Under the pieces are notes generated by a model. That model saw only the letters and a list, made by a program, of their open reading frames with translations, did not search any database and was not told the origin of the DNA. A DNA stretch of 64,000 bases, taken from NCBI GenBank assembly GCA_963795415.1, contig CAWCHQ010000001.1, positions 744,001-808,000 of the forward strand, given 5' to 3'. Numbering within the stretch: position 1 is the first letter of the stretch; every line of letters begins with the position of its first letter. The position numbers and the translations under genes are program-made. This document shows, one piece after another, positions 44,110 to 52,039 of this stretch. Origin of the DNA: CAVSUZ01 sp963795415 (GTDB lineage: Bacteria > Pseudomonadota > Alphaproteobacteria > Acetobacterales > Acetobacteraceae).

Positions 44110-44367
44110 TCACGCGGCCTTCGCCGCAGCCGCCAACTCGAAGGGGATCACTACCACCATCGCGGGTTGACCGAACCCGGGCAGGTCGGCGGGCGGGGTA
44201 GCACCGTCCTCGATGAAAGGCGGCAGCCGTCCGCCATGCATCGCAGTCGACTTAAGCGCATCACGAGCCTGCGCAACGACACCTCCGGCATCATCGGCGG
44301 CAGAGATGATCCCGTCCCGCCCAGGGAAACTGATCCACCAGGTCCCGCCGTCTCCGCGCTCGGCCAC
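44110..44367 (-). CDS. HicB-like antitoxin
   Basis: 85 residues with a GTG start at 44367. The HicB partial-RNase-H fold is suggested by 'TWWISFPGRDGIISAADDAG' then 'VVAQARDALKSTAMHGGRLP', typical of 'GVSFPDLPGCxTxGDTxxEAxxxAxEAL'. The C-terminus lacks a DNA-binding HTH, as in short HicB forms. It lies immediately downstream of a broken hicA (44370-44542), the normal hicA-hicB order, and is an orphan if hicA is truly dead. Confidence 0.7.
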   Translation of the reverse strand: MAERGDGGTWWISFPGRDGIISAADDAGGVVAQARDALKSTAMHGGRLPPFIEDGATPPADLPGFGQPAMVVVIPFELAAAAKAA

Positions 44368-44369
44368 TT

Positions 44370-44542
44370 CCGGCCTGCGGCCGGAGCAATCGAACGCAGC
44401 GTACCGGGCGGAATGTCGCGTCGATGGTTCGGCACCGGGATGTGGTCGCGACCCAGCTTTGTGAAGACCACGTGCGAGCCTTTGCCGGCCGTTCCGTCCA
44501 CCCTTCGCGCCGCAGTCGGTTCATCACCTCACGCGCCGTCAC
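44370..44542 (-). pseudogene. HicA-like toxin, frameshifted
   Basis: From a GTG at 44542 the frame reads 'TAREVMNRLRREGW', the start of the HicA dsRBD-like fold. One base is then missing near 44510. The other frame continues 'GKGSHVVFTKLGRDHIPVPN' with the catalytic His of the GSHxxF motif, then 'RDIPPGTLRSIAPAAG', the normal HicA end. It abuts hicB. Broken, it cannot act as an mRNA interferase. Confidence 0.62.
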
Positions 44543-44698
44543 GCCCGCTCGGTCCGTTCCGAATGGTTCAGAATGATACCCCAACACCGACAGACCAACG
44601 AATTTTGCCCCACCGCTTGACCTTACCACACCGATAGCGCGATTCTTCGATGGCCAACAAATTCCGGCCCCAGCACGGCCGCCGACAGGGAGACATAC

Positions 44699-45871
44699 AT
44701 GCGTCCATTCGCCGCAGGGCTCGGCGCACTCGCCGCCGCCATCATGCTGATATGCGCGAGCACCGCGCAAACAGCCGAAGGTCCAATCGTCATCGGCGCA
44801 ACCATGTCCGAAACCGGCCCGCTCACGGTTGACGCCGGCTACCAGTTGCGCGGCATGCAACTGGCCGTCGACGAGATCAACAAGCAAGGCGGTTGGCTCG
44901 GCCGCCAGTTGCAACTCAAAATCTATGATGATGAAAGCAATCCCGGCACTGCCGTACGGTTGTACACGCGACTGATCACGGAAGACCGGGTCAATCTCCT
45001 CATGGGCCCTTACTCCAGCGGCATCACCCAGGCCATCGCGCCGCTGGTTAACAAATATCACATGGCCACTCTCGAACCCGGCGCCTCGCTGCCTGACATC
45101 TTCGTGAAAGGCAATCAGTGGAATATCCAGGGCACCGCGTCATCGCTGCAATATCTCGATCAGCTTCTGCCCATAGCCAAAAAGGATGGCGCAACCAACG
45201 TCGCGGTCCTCGGACTGAAATCAGCCTATTCGCTCGCCTGCTATCGCGCGCGAGTTGAGCAGACCGAAAAACTCGGCATGAAGCTGGTTTATGAAGATAC
45301 GTATTCTCTGCCGACGCCGGATTTCGGTGGCATTGCGCTGGCAATCAAGAACGCGCGCCCCGACGTTGTCATCGGCTGCACCTATTATCCTGATTCCGTC
45401 GGCATCACCCAGGCGCTGCATGACCAGGGCTTCGCCCCGCACTACCTGGCGCTGACCATCGGCCCGGTAGAGGCTTCCTTCGCCAAGGCAGTCGGTCCAC
45501 TCGCCAACGGCATCATCTCCAACACCAGCTGGTGGTCGAACTACAAAACCCCCGGCAACACCGAATTCATCAGCGGCTACAAGGCCAAATTCAACGAAAT
45601 GCCCGATTACCACAGCGCAGTCGGCTACGCCGCGTTCGAGGTGCTCGGCGCCGCGGTGAAAGCCACGCATTCGCTCGACCAGACGAAGCTGCGCAACTGG
45701 ATGCTGCACAACACGGCGGAGACAGTGCAGGGCACGTTCAAGGTGGACCAGTACGGGCTGTGCACCGGCTTCGCGCAGCAGCTGGTGCAAGTGCAGAACG
45801 GCGAGCTGAAGCTGATCACCCCGCCCGACCTGGCCCAGGCGAAGCTGATGGTGCCGTATCCGGGCAAGTAA
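44699..45871 (+). CDS. Liv-type ABC transporter substrate-binding protein
   Basis: 390 residues with a signal peptide ending near 'ASTAQTAEG'. Type-I periplasmic binding fold: 'GPIVIGATMSETGPLTVDAG', 'GWLGRQLQLKIYDDESNPGT', 'LLMGPYSSGITQAIAPLVNK' and 'GITQALHDQGFAPHYLALTI'. It captures a branched-chain amino acid, amide or aromatic acid for the permeases that follow. GGGAG precedes the ATG. It is the first gene of a four-gene operon; the specific ligand cannot be predicted. Confidence 0.9.
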   Translation: MRPFAAGLGALAAAIMLICASTAQTAEGPIVIGATMSETGPLTVDAGYQLRGMQLAVDEINKQGGWLGRQLQLKIYDDESNPGTAVRLYTRLITEDRVNLLMGPYSSGITQAIAPLVNKYHMATLEPGASLPDIFVKGNQWNIQGTASSLQYLDQLLPIAKKDGATNVAVLGLKSAYSLACYRARVEQTEKLGMKLVYEDTYSLPTPDFGGIALAIKNARPDVVIGCTYYPDSVGITQALHDQGFAPHYLALTIGPVEASFAKAVGPLANGIISNTSWWSNYKTPGNTEFISGYKAKFNEMPDYHSAVGYAAFEVLGAAVKATHSLDQTKLRNWMLHNTAETVQGTFKVDQYGLCTGFAQQLVQVQNGELKLITPPDLAQAKLMVPYPGK

Positions 45872-45878
45872 CCGCGCG

Positions 45879-46742
45879 GTGCTCGGCGTTCAGCTTGTCA
45901 TCAACGGGATCCTGCTCGGCGGCACCTATGTGCTGATCGCGCAGAGCCTGAATCTGATCTTCGGCGTCATGGGCGTGGTCAACCTCGCCCATGGCAGCTT
46001 CATCGTCATGGCCGGGCTGTTTACCGCCTGGTTCACCCATACCTACGGCGTCAACCCGCTGCTTCTCATCCCGCTGGTGTTCGTCGTCACGTTCATCGCC
46101 GGCGCCATATTGCAGCCGATCCTGCTGGAGCCGCTGGCAAAATACGGCCGCCGCGCCGAGCTGCTCAGCCTGATGGTGACCTTCGGGCTGGATTACGTGC
46201 TGATCGAGATCGCGTTGCAGGTCTTCGGCTCCAACTATGTCTCGCTGCCCTGGCTGCAGGGCGTATGGAACTTTCATGGCGTCACGGTGTCCCAGTCCCT
46301 GTTCGTCGCCGGCGTGCTGGGCGGACTGATCGCGGCCCTGCTACACCTCGGGCTCAATCGCACCACCTTCGGCAAATCTCTCCTCGCCGCGGCGCAGAGC
46401 GAGGTGGGCGCGCTCTCCTGCGGCATCGATGTCCGCCGCATGCGTCTCGCGGCATTTGCCGTTGGCGTGGGGTTGGCCGCCGCCGCCGGGACGCTGCTCG
46501 TGCTGATCATCCCTATGGCGGCCGAATCCGCCGACGATCTGACGATCCTTGCATTCGTCATCATCGCGCTCGGCGGCCTCGGAAACTATCGCGGCGTCGC
46601 CATCGCCGCCATCCTGCTGGGCCTCGCCCAGTCCGCCGCCGGCTTTTTCATTGGCGGCGACGCCGAAACCGTCCTCCCCTACATCCTGCTCATCGCCTTC
46701 ATGGCGGCACGGCCGCAGCGTTTCCTGCGCGCCGCCCGATGA
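45879..46742 (+). CDS. Liv-type ABC transporter permease (LivH)
   Basis: 287 residues with a GTG start. LivH features are 'INGILLGGTYVLIAQSLNLI', 'VMGVVNLAHGSFIVMAGLFT' (the conserved NxAHG) and, late in the protein, 'FVIIALGGLGNYRGVAIAAI'. It forms the inner-membrane channel with the LivM half of the next protein. Its stop overlaps the next ATG by four bases. Confidence 0.92.
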   Translation: MLGVQLVINGILLGGTYVLIAQSLNLIFGVMGVVNLAHGSFIVMAGLFTAWFTHTYGVNPLLLIPLVFVVTFIAGAILQPILLEPLAKYGRRAELLSLMVTFGLDYVLIEIALQVFGSNYVSLPWLQGVWNFHGVTVSQSLFVAGVLGGLIAALLHLGLNRTTFGKSLLAAAQSEVGALSCGIDVRRMRLAAFAVGVGLAAAAGTLLVLIIPMAAESADDLTILAFVIIALGGLGNYRGVAIAAILLGLAQSAAGFFIGGDAETVLPYILLIAFMAARPQRFLRAAR

Positions 46743-48478
46743 GCGAGATCACGTCCAGCAGTCCTCTCCTCCGCCCGCGTGCGGTCGATCCGCGCGGCGC
46801 ACTGGCCGCGCTTGTGACCGCGGCGGTGCTGGTCGCCATCCCGGTCTTCGGCTCGGCCTACGCGCTGCAATTCGCCACCGACATCCTGACCTTCATCGTG
46901 CTGGCCTTTGGATGGAACCTGATCAGCGGTTTCACCGGCTACCTTTCCTTCGGTCAGGTCTCCTTCTACGGGCTTGGCGCCTACACCATGGGCCTGCTGG
47001 TGCGCGACACCGCGATCCCGTGGCCGCTTGCCGTCTGCGCCGCAGGCGTCCTGGGCGCCATCGCCGCGGCCGTGCTCGGGCCCATCATGCTCCGCCTGCG
47101 GGGCATCCTATTCGCCCTTGGCATGTTCGGCCTGGCCCGCATCCTGTCCGTCGCTTTCTCGGACTTCGCCTATGCCGGCGGCGGCAACGGCATGACCCTG
47201 CCCGCCGAGCTGACCCCCGTCGCCGTCTATGCCTTCATGGCCGCCATTGCCATCGTCGGCTTCGCCGCCAACACCTGGTTCGCTCGCTCCGGCTTCGGGC
47301 TCGACACAATGGCCCTGCGGGAGGACGAAGAAGCCGCCGGCGCGCTTGGCATCCACACGACGAAGGTGAAGGTCATCGCCTACATCATCTCCGCCGTGCT
47401 GCCCGCCCTCGCGGGCGCGCTGGTGGCCTGGAACCGCAGCTACATCGACCCGCCGAGCGCCTTCGATCCCACGATCGACCTGCAAACCGTGGTCTTCGTG
47501 CTGTTCGGCGGCATCGGTACCGTCTGGGGACCGCTGCTCGGCAGCCTGGTGCTGATGGTGATCGACGAGCAGTTCCTGGTGCATTTCCCGGCGCTGGCGC
47601 TGCTGCTGTTCGGGCTGGTTGTGATCGTCACGGTTCTGCTGTTCCCGGGCGGGCTGGTCTCGCTGGCCAACCGCCGCGGCTGGCTCACCCGCAAGGTGGT
47701 GATGGCGCCCGCCGCCTTGCCCGCCGGCGGGCCGCCCGAAACCCTCCATGCGCAGGCCATCGGCCCGGTGCTGGAGGTGCGGGATCTCCTGGTCCGCTTC
47801 GGCGGGCTTGTCGCCTTGGACAACGTCTCCTTCACCGTTCAGCGCGGCGAGACGCTCAGCATTATCGGCGCCAACGGCGCAGGTAAAACCACTCTGTTCA
47901 ACACGATCACCGGCTTCGTCACACCCACGGCCGGCGACATACGATTTCTCGGCCAGTCGATGACCGCACTGCCCGCCTGGCGCCGCGCGCAGCTCGGCAT
48001 GGCGCGCAGCTTCCAGATCCCCCGCGTCATGGCGGCGCTGACGGTATGGGAGAACGTGGTCGTCGCCGCCCGCCATGGCCGTCAATCGCACCGTGCCGTG
48101 GCGCACGCCGCGTGGGTGATCCGCACCGTCGGCTTTGCGGAGATGTGGCACGAACCCGTCTCCCGCCTTCCGCCCGGACATCAGCGCCTGCTGGAATTCG
48201 CCCGCGTGCTCGCCCTCAACCCCGAACTGGTCATGCTGGATGAGGTGATGGCCGGCATGTCGCGGGAAGAGCAGGAGGAGGTGCGGCGGGTGATCCGGGA
48301 ACTGAAGGGGTACGGGGTGGCGGCAGTCGCCTGCGTGGAGCATGTGATCGCCGCCATCGCCGATCTCTCCGACCGCATGGTCGTGCTGGATTTCGGCCGC
48401 AAGATCGCCGACGACACGCCGGACCGCGTGCTGACCGATCCGGCCGTGGTGCAGGCCTATCTAGGCGCGCCGCAATGA
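46739..48478 (+). CDS. fused Liv permease-ATPase (LivM-LivG)
   Basis: 579 residues combining two usually separate subunits. Residues 1-315 are LivM: 'AFGWNLISGFTGYLSFGQVS', 'LRLRGILFALGMFGLARILS' and 'VFVLFGGIGTVWGPLLGSLV'. Residues 340-579 are the LivG ATPase: Walker A 'GANGAGKTT', 'GMARSFQIPRVMAALTVWEN', Walker B 'PELVMLDEVMAGM' and switch His in 'ACVEHVIAAIADLSDRM'. The ABC signature is 'RLPPGHQRLLEFARVLA', not LSGGQ, so ATP-sandwich formation may be altered, although LivG proteins often have weak signatures. The fusion fixes the 1:1 ratio of channel and motor. Confidence 0.9.
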   Translation: MSEITSSSPLLRPRAVDPRGALAALVTAAVLVAIPVFGSAYALQFATDILTFIVLAFGWNLISGFTGYLSFGQVSFYGLGAYTMGLLVRDTAIPWPLAVCAAGVLGAIAAAVLGPIMLRLRGILFALGMFGLARILSVAFSDFAYAGGGNGMTLPAELTPVAVYAFMAAIAIVGFAANTWFARSGFGLDTMALREDEEAAGALGIHTTKVKVIAYIISAVLPALAGALVAWNRSYIDPPSAFDPTIDLQTVVFVLFGGIGTVWGPLLGSLVLMVIDEQFLVHFPALALLLFGLVVIVTVLLFPGGLVSLANRRGWLTRKVVMAPAALPAGGPPETLHAQAIGPVLEVRDLLVRFGGLVALDNVSFTVQRGETLSIIGANGAGKTTLFNTITGFVTPTAGDIRFLGQSMTALPAWRRAQLGMARSFQIPRVMAALTVWENVVVAARHGRQSHRAVAHAAWVIRTVGFAEMWHEPVSRLPPGHQRLLEFARVLALNPELVMLDEVMAGMSREEQEEVRRVIRELKGYGVAAVACVEHVIAAIADLSDRMVVLDFGRKIADDTPDRVLTDPAVVQAYLGAPQ

Positions 48479-49188
48479 CCGCCGGGGCGCTGGAGCTGCA
48501 GGATGTGGTCGCCGGTTTTGGCCCGCTCACGATCCTGAACGGCGTTTCGCTGGCCGTCGGCGCCGAGGAGGTGGTGATCGTCCTAGGTGCCAACGGCGCT
48601 GGAAAAACCACGCTGTTTCGCACCATTGCCGGCTTGCTCGCGCCCCGCAGCGGCGAGATACGCTTGCACGGCGAACTCATCGGCGGCCGCCCGGCGCATC
48701 TGGTGACGCGCGCCGGCATCGGCCATGTGCCGAGCGGGCGGGAGCTGTTTCCGCGGCTTTCGGTCGCCGATCACATCGAGCTCGGCGGCCAGCGCTGCGC
48801 CCCAGCCCGGCGCGATGCGTTGCGGCGCGACGTATACGGCATGTTCCCCGTGCTGGCAGAGCGTCAGAACCAGCGTGCCGGCACTCTTTCCGGCGGCGAG
48901 CAGCAGATGCTGGCCATCGCGCGGGCGCTGATGACGGACCCCCGGGTATTGCTGCTGGACGAGCCATCGACCGGGCTGGCGCCGAAAGTCGTTCTTTCGG
49001 TGTTCGAGACGCTGAAGCTGGTGCGCCGGCAGGGCGTCGCGGTGCTGCTGGCCGAACAGAGCCTCACGCTTGGGCTGTCCGCCGCCGACCGGGGATACGT
49101 AATGGATCACGGGCGCATCGTGATCAGCGGCAGCGCGGCCGAACTGGCGCAGGACAAGCGCGTGGCGGATGCGTATCTGGGGCGGTGA
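48475..49188 (+). CDS. Liv-type ABC transporter ATPase (LivF)
   Basis: 237 residues with Walker A 'GANGAGKTT', signature 'LSGGEQQMLAIARALMTDPR', Walker B 'VLLLDEPSTGLAP' and switch His replaced by Gln in 'VLLAEQSLT', as usual for LivF. It pairs with the LivG half of the fusion. Overlapping ATGA at 48475-48478 couples it to the fusion. Last gene of the transporter operon. Confidence 0.93.
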   Translation: MTAGALELQDVVAGFGPLTILNGVSLAVGAEEVVIVLGANGAGKTTLFRTIAGLLAPRSGEIRLHGELIGGRPAHLVTRAGIGHVPSGRELFPRLSVADHIELGGQRCAPARRDALRRDVYGMFPVLAERQNQRAGTLSGGEQQMLAIARALMTDPRVLLLDEPSTGLAPKVVLSVFETLKLVRRQGVAVLLAEQSLTLGLSAADRGYVMDHGRIVISGSAAELAQDKRVADAYLGR

Positions 49189-49262
49189 CCGACATTCCGG
49201 CAGTTTGCTGATTTCACCTCGCCCGACGGGTCAGGGGGGGAGATTTAGGTCCTGCAGATGGT

Positions 49263-49297
49263 TGCAAATTTGCATAAGGATGGCTATTTGATGCAAA
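49263..49297. promoter_or_regulatory. palindromic operator candidate before the antitoxin-P450-toxin cluster
   Basis: TGCAAATTTGCA at 49263-49274 is a perfect 12-bp palindrome. Its right half TTTGCAT (49269-49275) also pairs with ATGCAAA at 49291-49297, so the half-site occurs three times in 35 bp. The site lies about 45 bp upstream of the antitoxin start, where Xre/ParS-type antitoxins usually bind their own promoter. Confidence 0.55.
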
Positions 49298-49339
49298 ACA
49301 TGAGGTAACCCTTGCCGGCTTTGAACTCGACAGGCTCGC

Positions 49340-49711
49340 GTGATTCGGCCGGAAGTGGATCCAGCCGTGGCCCTGCGCGGGTTCTTTCAGATCATGGAAG
49401 CCTGGGGCGTGGCGGCGGAGGATGCCCGGATCGTCCTCGGCTTCCCGCCGGAGCGAACCTATTACGCCTGGCGGGCCGGCAAGGCGGTGCGGGTACCGGC
49501 GGATACGTTGCGGCGCATCGGTTATGTCGCGGGGATCTACAAGGCGCTTCAGATCCTCTACTCAGACCCTGGCCTGGCCGACGCGTGGGTGCAGCGGCCG
49601 AACGGGGCGTTCGGCGGCCAGGCCCCGCTGGAGCGGATGCGGGGCGGGGACGTGACCGATCTGGCAGCGGTGCGGGGCTACCTGGATGCGGCGCGAGCCC
49701 CGTGGAGCTGA
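49340..49711 (+). CDS. ParS/MbcA-like antitoxin (DUF2384 toxin-binding domain)
   Basis: 123 residues with a GTG start. An N-terminal helical Xre-like region contains 'IMEAWGVAAEDARIVLGFPP' and 'RTYYAWRAGKAVRVPADTLR'. The C-terminal DUF2384/MbcA-ParS-Xre domain contains 'IYKALQILYSDPGLADAWVQ', 'RPNGAFGGQAPLERMRGGDV' and 'TDLAAVRGYLDAARAPWS'. These proteins neutralise RES-domain toxins and repress their own operon. A RES gene is 1.2 kb downstream, unusually separated by a P450. Confidence 0.88.
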   Translation: MIRPEVDPAVALRGFFQIMEAWGVAAEDARIVLGFPPERTYYAWRAGKAVRVPADTLRRIGYVAGIYKALQILYSDPGLADAWVQRPNGAFGGQAPLERMRGGDVTDLAAVRGYLDAARAPWS

Positions 49712-49724
49712 TGCCGGTTAGGGG

Positions 49725-50924
49725 GTGACGCGCGTGGTTATTCCGACTCTGGACCTCGATCCATACGACGAGGCGTTTCTGGCGGACCCGTTTCCGTTCC
49801 ATGCGGAGTTGCGCGATGCAGGTCCGGTGGTGCGGCTGCCCTCCACCGGGACGCTGGCGGTTGCGCGTTACCAAGAGGTACGCCGGGTTCTGAGTGAGTG
49901 GGAGAATTTCTGCTCGGGCCGCGGCGTGGGGATCCAGGATTTCGCGAAGGAGAAGCCGTGGCGGCCGCAGAGCTTCGTGCTGGAGACCGACCCGCCCTTC
50001 CATGACCGGACCCGCAAGGTTCTGGACCAGGTGCTGGCGCCGGCGGCGATCCGGGCTTTGCGCCAACGACTTGCCGAAGCCGCCGAGACGCTGATCGACG
50101 AATTGCTGCAACACCGGACATTTGATGCGATTAGCGACCTGGCAGAAGCCTACCCGTTGACGGTCTTTCCGGACGCCATGGGCATGAAGCGGGAAAACAG
50201 GCGCTTCCTGCTGCCGTGGGGAAACATGATATTCAACTCGTTCGGGCCCGCCAATGAGCGGCTTCGCAATGCGACGGCGGATGCCGAGCCGGTGCTGGCC
50301 TGGTTGTTTGGCCAAGTGAAGCGAGAGGCGCTGGCGCCGGCGGGGTTCGGGGCGGAGATCCATGTGGCGGCGGATCGCGGGGACCTGACCGAGGCGGAGG
50401 CCGAAGCGGTGGTGCGCGCAGTGCTCTCCGCTGGGGTGGATACGACGGTCAGCAGCCTGGGCGCGGCGGTGTATTGCCTGGCGCGTTTTCCCGAGCAGTT
50501 TCAGCGGCTACGAGCGACGCCGAGCCTGGCTCGCACGGCCTTCGAGGAGGCGATCCGGCTGGAAACGCCGGTGCAAACGTTCTTCCGGACCGTAACGCGG
50601 GCGACGGAACTGGGGGGCGAACGCGTTAGCGAAGGCGAAAAGGTGCTTATGTTTCTGGGCGCTGCGAATCGCGATCCGCGGCGGTGGGCGCGGCCGGATG
50701 AGTATGACATCGGGCGCTCGAACGCGGGGCATGTCGGGTTCGGGGTCGGAATCCACCAATGCGTCGGGCAGGTTCTGGCCCGGATGGAAGGCGAGTGCGT
50801 GTTGGGGGCGCTAGCGCGGAAGGCGGTGGCGATCGAGATTACCGGGCCGGTGGAGCGGCGGATGAACAACACGCTTCGCGGACTGACGAAGCTGCCGGTC
50901 AGGCTGGCCCGGGCTGACGGCTGA
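49725..50924 (+). CDS. cytochrome P450 (CYP199-like bacterial class)
   Basis: 399 residues. P450 hallmarks in order are the I-helix 'LSAGVDTTVSSLGAAVYCLA' (AGxDTT), ExxR in 'FEEAIRLETPVQTFFRTVTR', and the haem loop 'HVGFGVGIHQCVGQVLARME' with the thiolate Cys. The N-terminus is soluble ('DLDPYDEAFLADPFPFHAEL'). It oxidises a small organic substrate with an unlinked ferredoxin and reductase; none is adjacent. It lies 13 bp after the antitoxin and 3 bp before the RES toxin gene, so it is co-transcribed with both. Confidence 0.92.
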   Translation: MTRVVIPTLDLDPYDEAFLADPFPFHAELRDAGPVVRLPSTGTLAVARYQEVRRVLSEWENFCSGRGVGIQDFAKEKPWRPQSFVLETDPPFHDRTRKVLDQVLAPAAIRALRQRLAEAAETLIDELLQHRTFDAISDLAEAYPLTVFPDAMGMKRENRRFLLPWGNMIFNSFGPANERLRNATADAEPVLAWLFGQVKREALAPAGFGAEIHVAADRGDLTEAEAEAVVRAVLSAGVDTTVSSLGAAVYCLARFPEQFQRLRATPSLARTAFEEAIRLETPVQTFFRTVTRATELGGERVSEGEKVLMFLGAANRDPRRWARPDEYDIGRSNAGHVGFGVGIHQCVGQVLARMEGECVLGALARKAVAIEITGPVERRMNNTLRGLTKLPVRLARADG

Positions 50925-50927
50925 CAG

Positions 50928-51623
50928 GTGCCGACCCGGCGGGTGGAGTGGGCACAGGCTTGGCGCATCATCGCGTCGCGATATCCGCCGGTTGATCTGT
51001 TTGAGCGGCTGACGCCCGACCCGGCGGTATGGGAGGCGCTGATCGCGCTGGAGGAGCTGACCAATCCCCGCGTTCGGGATGAGGCCGGGGAGATCGCGCT
51101 CGTGCCGCCGGAGGAGCGGGTGTCAGGGCCCGGGGCGAGCTACGTGATGGCGTCGTTCACCCATCTGAACCCGAAGGGCTCGCGGTTCAGTGACGGCCGG
51201 TATGGCGTCTATTACGCGGCGGCCGAGCTGGCGACGGCGATCGCCGAGACGGTGTTCCACTTCGAGCTGTTTGCCCGGGACAGCGGCGATCCTCCCAGGA
51301 TGGAGGATATGCGGGTGCTGGTTGGGACGGCGGCCGGGGCGTTCGAGGATGTCGCGGCGTTGCCGGAGCCGCAGCGGTCGGCGGTGCTGGACCCGGTCTC
51401 CTATGCGGCGTCACAGGATTATGGGCGGCGGCTGCACAAGCAGGGGGCGATGGGGGTGGTGTATACGAGTGTCCGGCGGGCAGGGGGGGCGTGCATCGGC
51501 GCATTCAGGCCGCGCGCAGTGGGGCTTCCCCGGCAGGAGCGGCATTTGAAGTACCGGTGGAACGGCCAACGGGTGGACCGGTATTTCGATTATGAGCTGG
51601 AGGAGTGGGTGTCGCTGGGATGA
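50928..51623 (+). CDS. RES-domain toxin (ParT/MbcT-like, NAD-consuming)
   Basis: 231 residues with a GTG start. RES family residues are seen in 'FTHLNPKGSRFSDGRYGVYY' (Arg and Tyr of the NAD site), 'AAAELATAIAETVFHFELFA' (Glu), and the C-terminal Ser/His region 'LPRQERHLKYRWNGQRVDRY'. Known RES toxins degrade NAD+ or ADP-ribosylate targets, stopping growth. The likely antitoxin is encoded at 49340; the intervening P450 is unusual. Confidence 0.9.
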   Translation: MPTRRVEWAQAWRIIASRYPPVDLFERLTPDPAVWEALIALEELTNPRVRDEAGEIALVPPEERVSGPGASYVMASFTHLNPKGSRFSDGRYGVYYAAAELATAIAETVFHFELFARDSGDPPRMEDMRVLVGTAAGAFEDVAALPEPQRSAVLDPVSYAASQDYGRRLHKQGAMGVVYTSVRRAGGACIGAFRPRAVGLPRQERHLKYRWNGQRVDRYFDYELEEWVSLG

Positions 51624-51720
51624 CCCGTCACCCCGCCGCGCTATGCGCGGCGACCCTCGGGTCGAAGCCCGAGGGCAGGCTCTCTCCCACAAGGCCCCGC
51701 AAGGGGAGAGATTGAACTGA

Positions 51721-52026
51721 TTACTCCCAGTGGGCGGGGCGCCAGACCCATTGGGCCATGCGGGGGCTCCAGACCCAGCGGCCGTGGACGTAATGGCCCC
51801 AGTGCGCCTGGCGGACGGCGTAGCTGCCCGGCACCCAGGCGTAGCGGCCGCCGGCCCATTGCCAATGGCCGGGCACCCAGACATAGCGGCCGCCGGGCGG
51901 CGGAGGCCGGGCCTCGTAGCGCGGCGGCGGAACGGGCGGATAAGGGGACGGCGGTTGGGCGATTGCCGGAGCGGCCGCGGCGGCCGCAATGCCGAACGCG
52001 AGTCCCAGGGCCATGAGTCGCCGCAT
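51721..52026 (-). CDS. exported YXWXP-repeat protein
   Basis: 101 residues with AGGAGAT upstream. Signal peptide 'MALGLAFGIAAAAAAPAIAQ' precedes a Pro-rich linker ('PPSPYPPVPPPRYEARPPPP') and repeats 'GRYVWVPGHWQWAGGRYAWV', 'PGSYAVRQAHWGHYVHGRWV' and 'WSPRMAQWVWRPAHWE'. Such YxWxPGxW repeats are common in small exported proteins of alphaproteobacteria, of unknown, possibly envelope, function. It is 13 bp downstream of ilvD on the same strand. Confidence 0.75.
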   Translation of the reverse strand: MRRLMALGLAFGIAAAAAAPAIAQPPSPYPPVPPPRYEARPPPPGGRYVWVPGHWQWAGGRYAWVPGSYAVRQAHWGHYVHGRWVWSPRMAQWVWRPAHWE

Positions 52027-52039
52027 GCAAATCTCCTGA

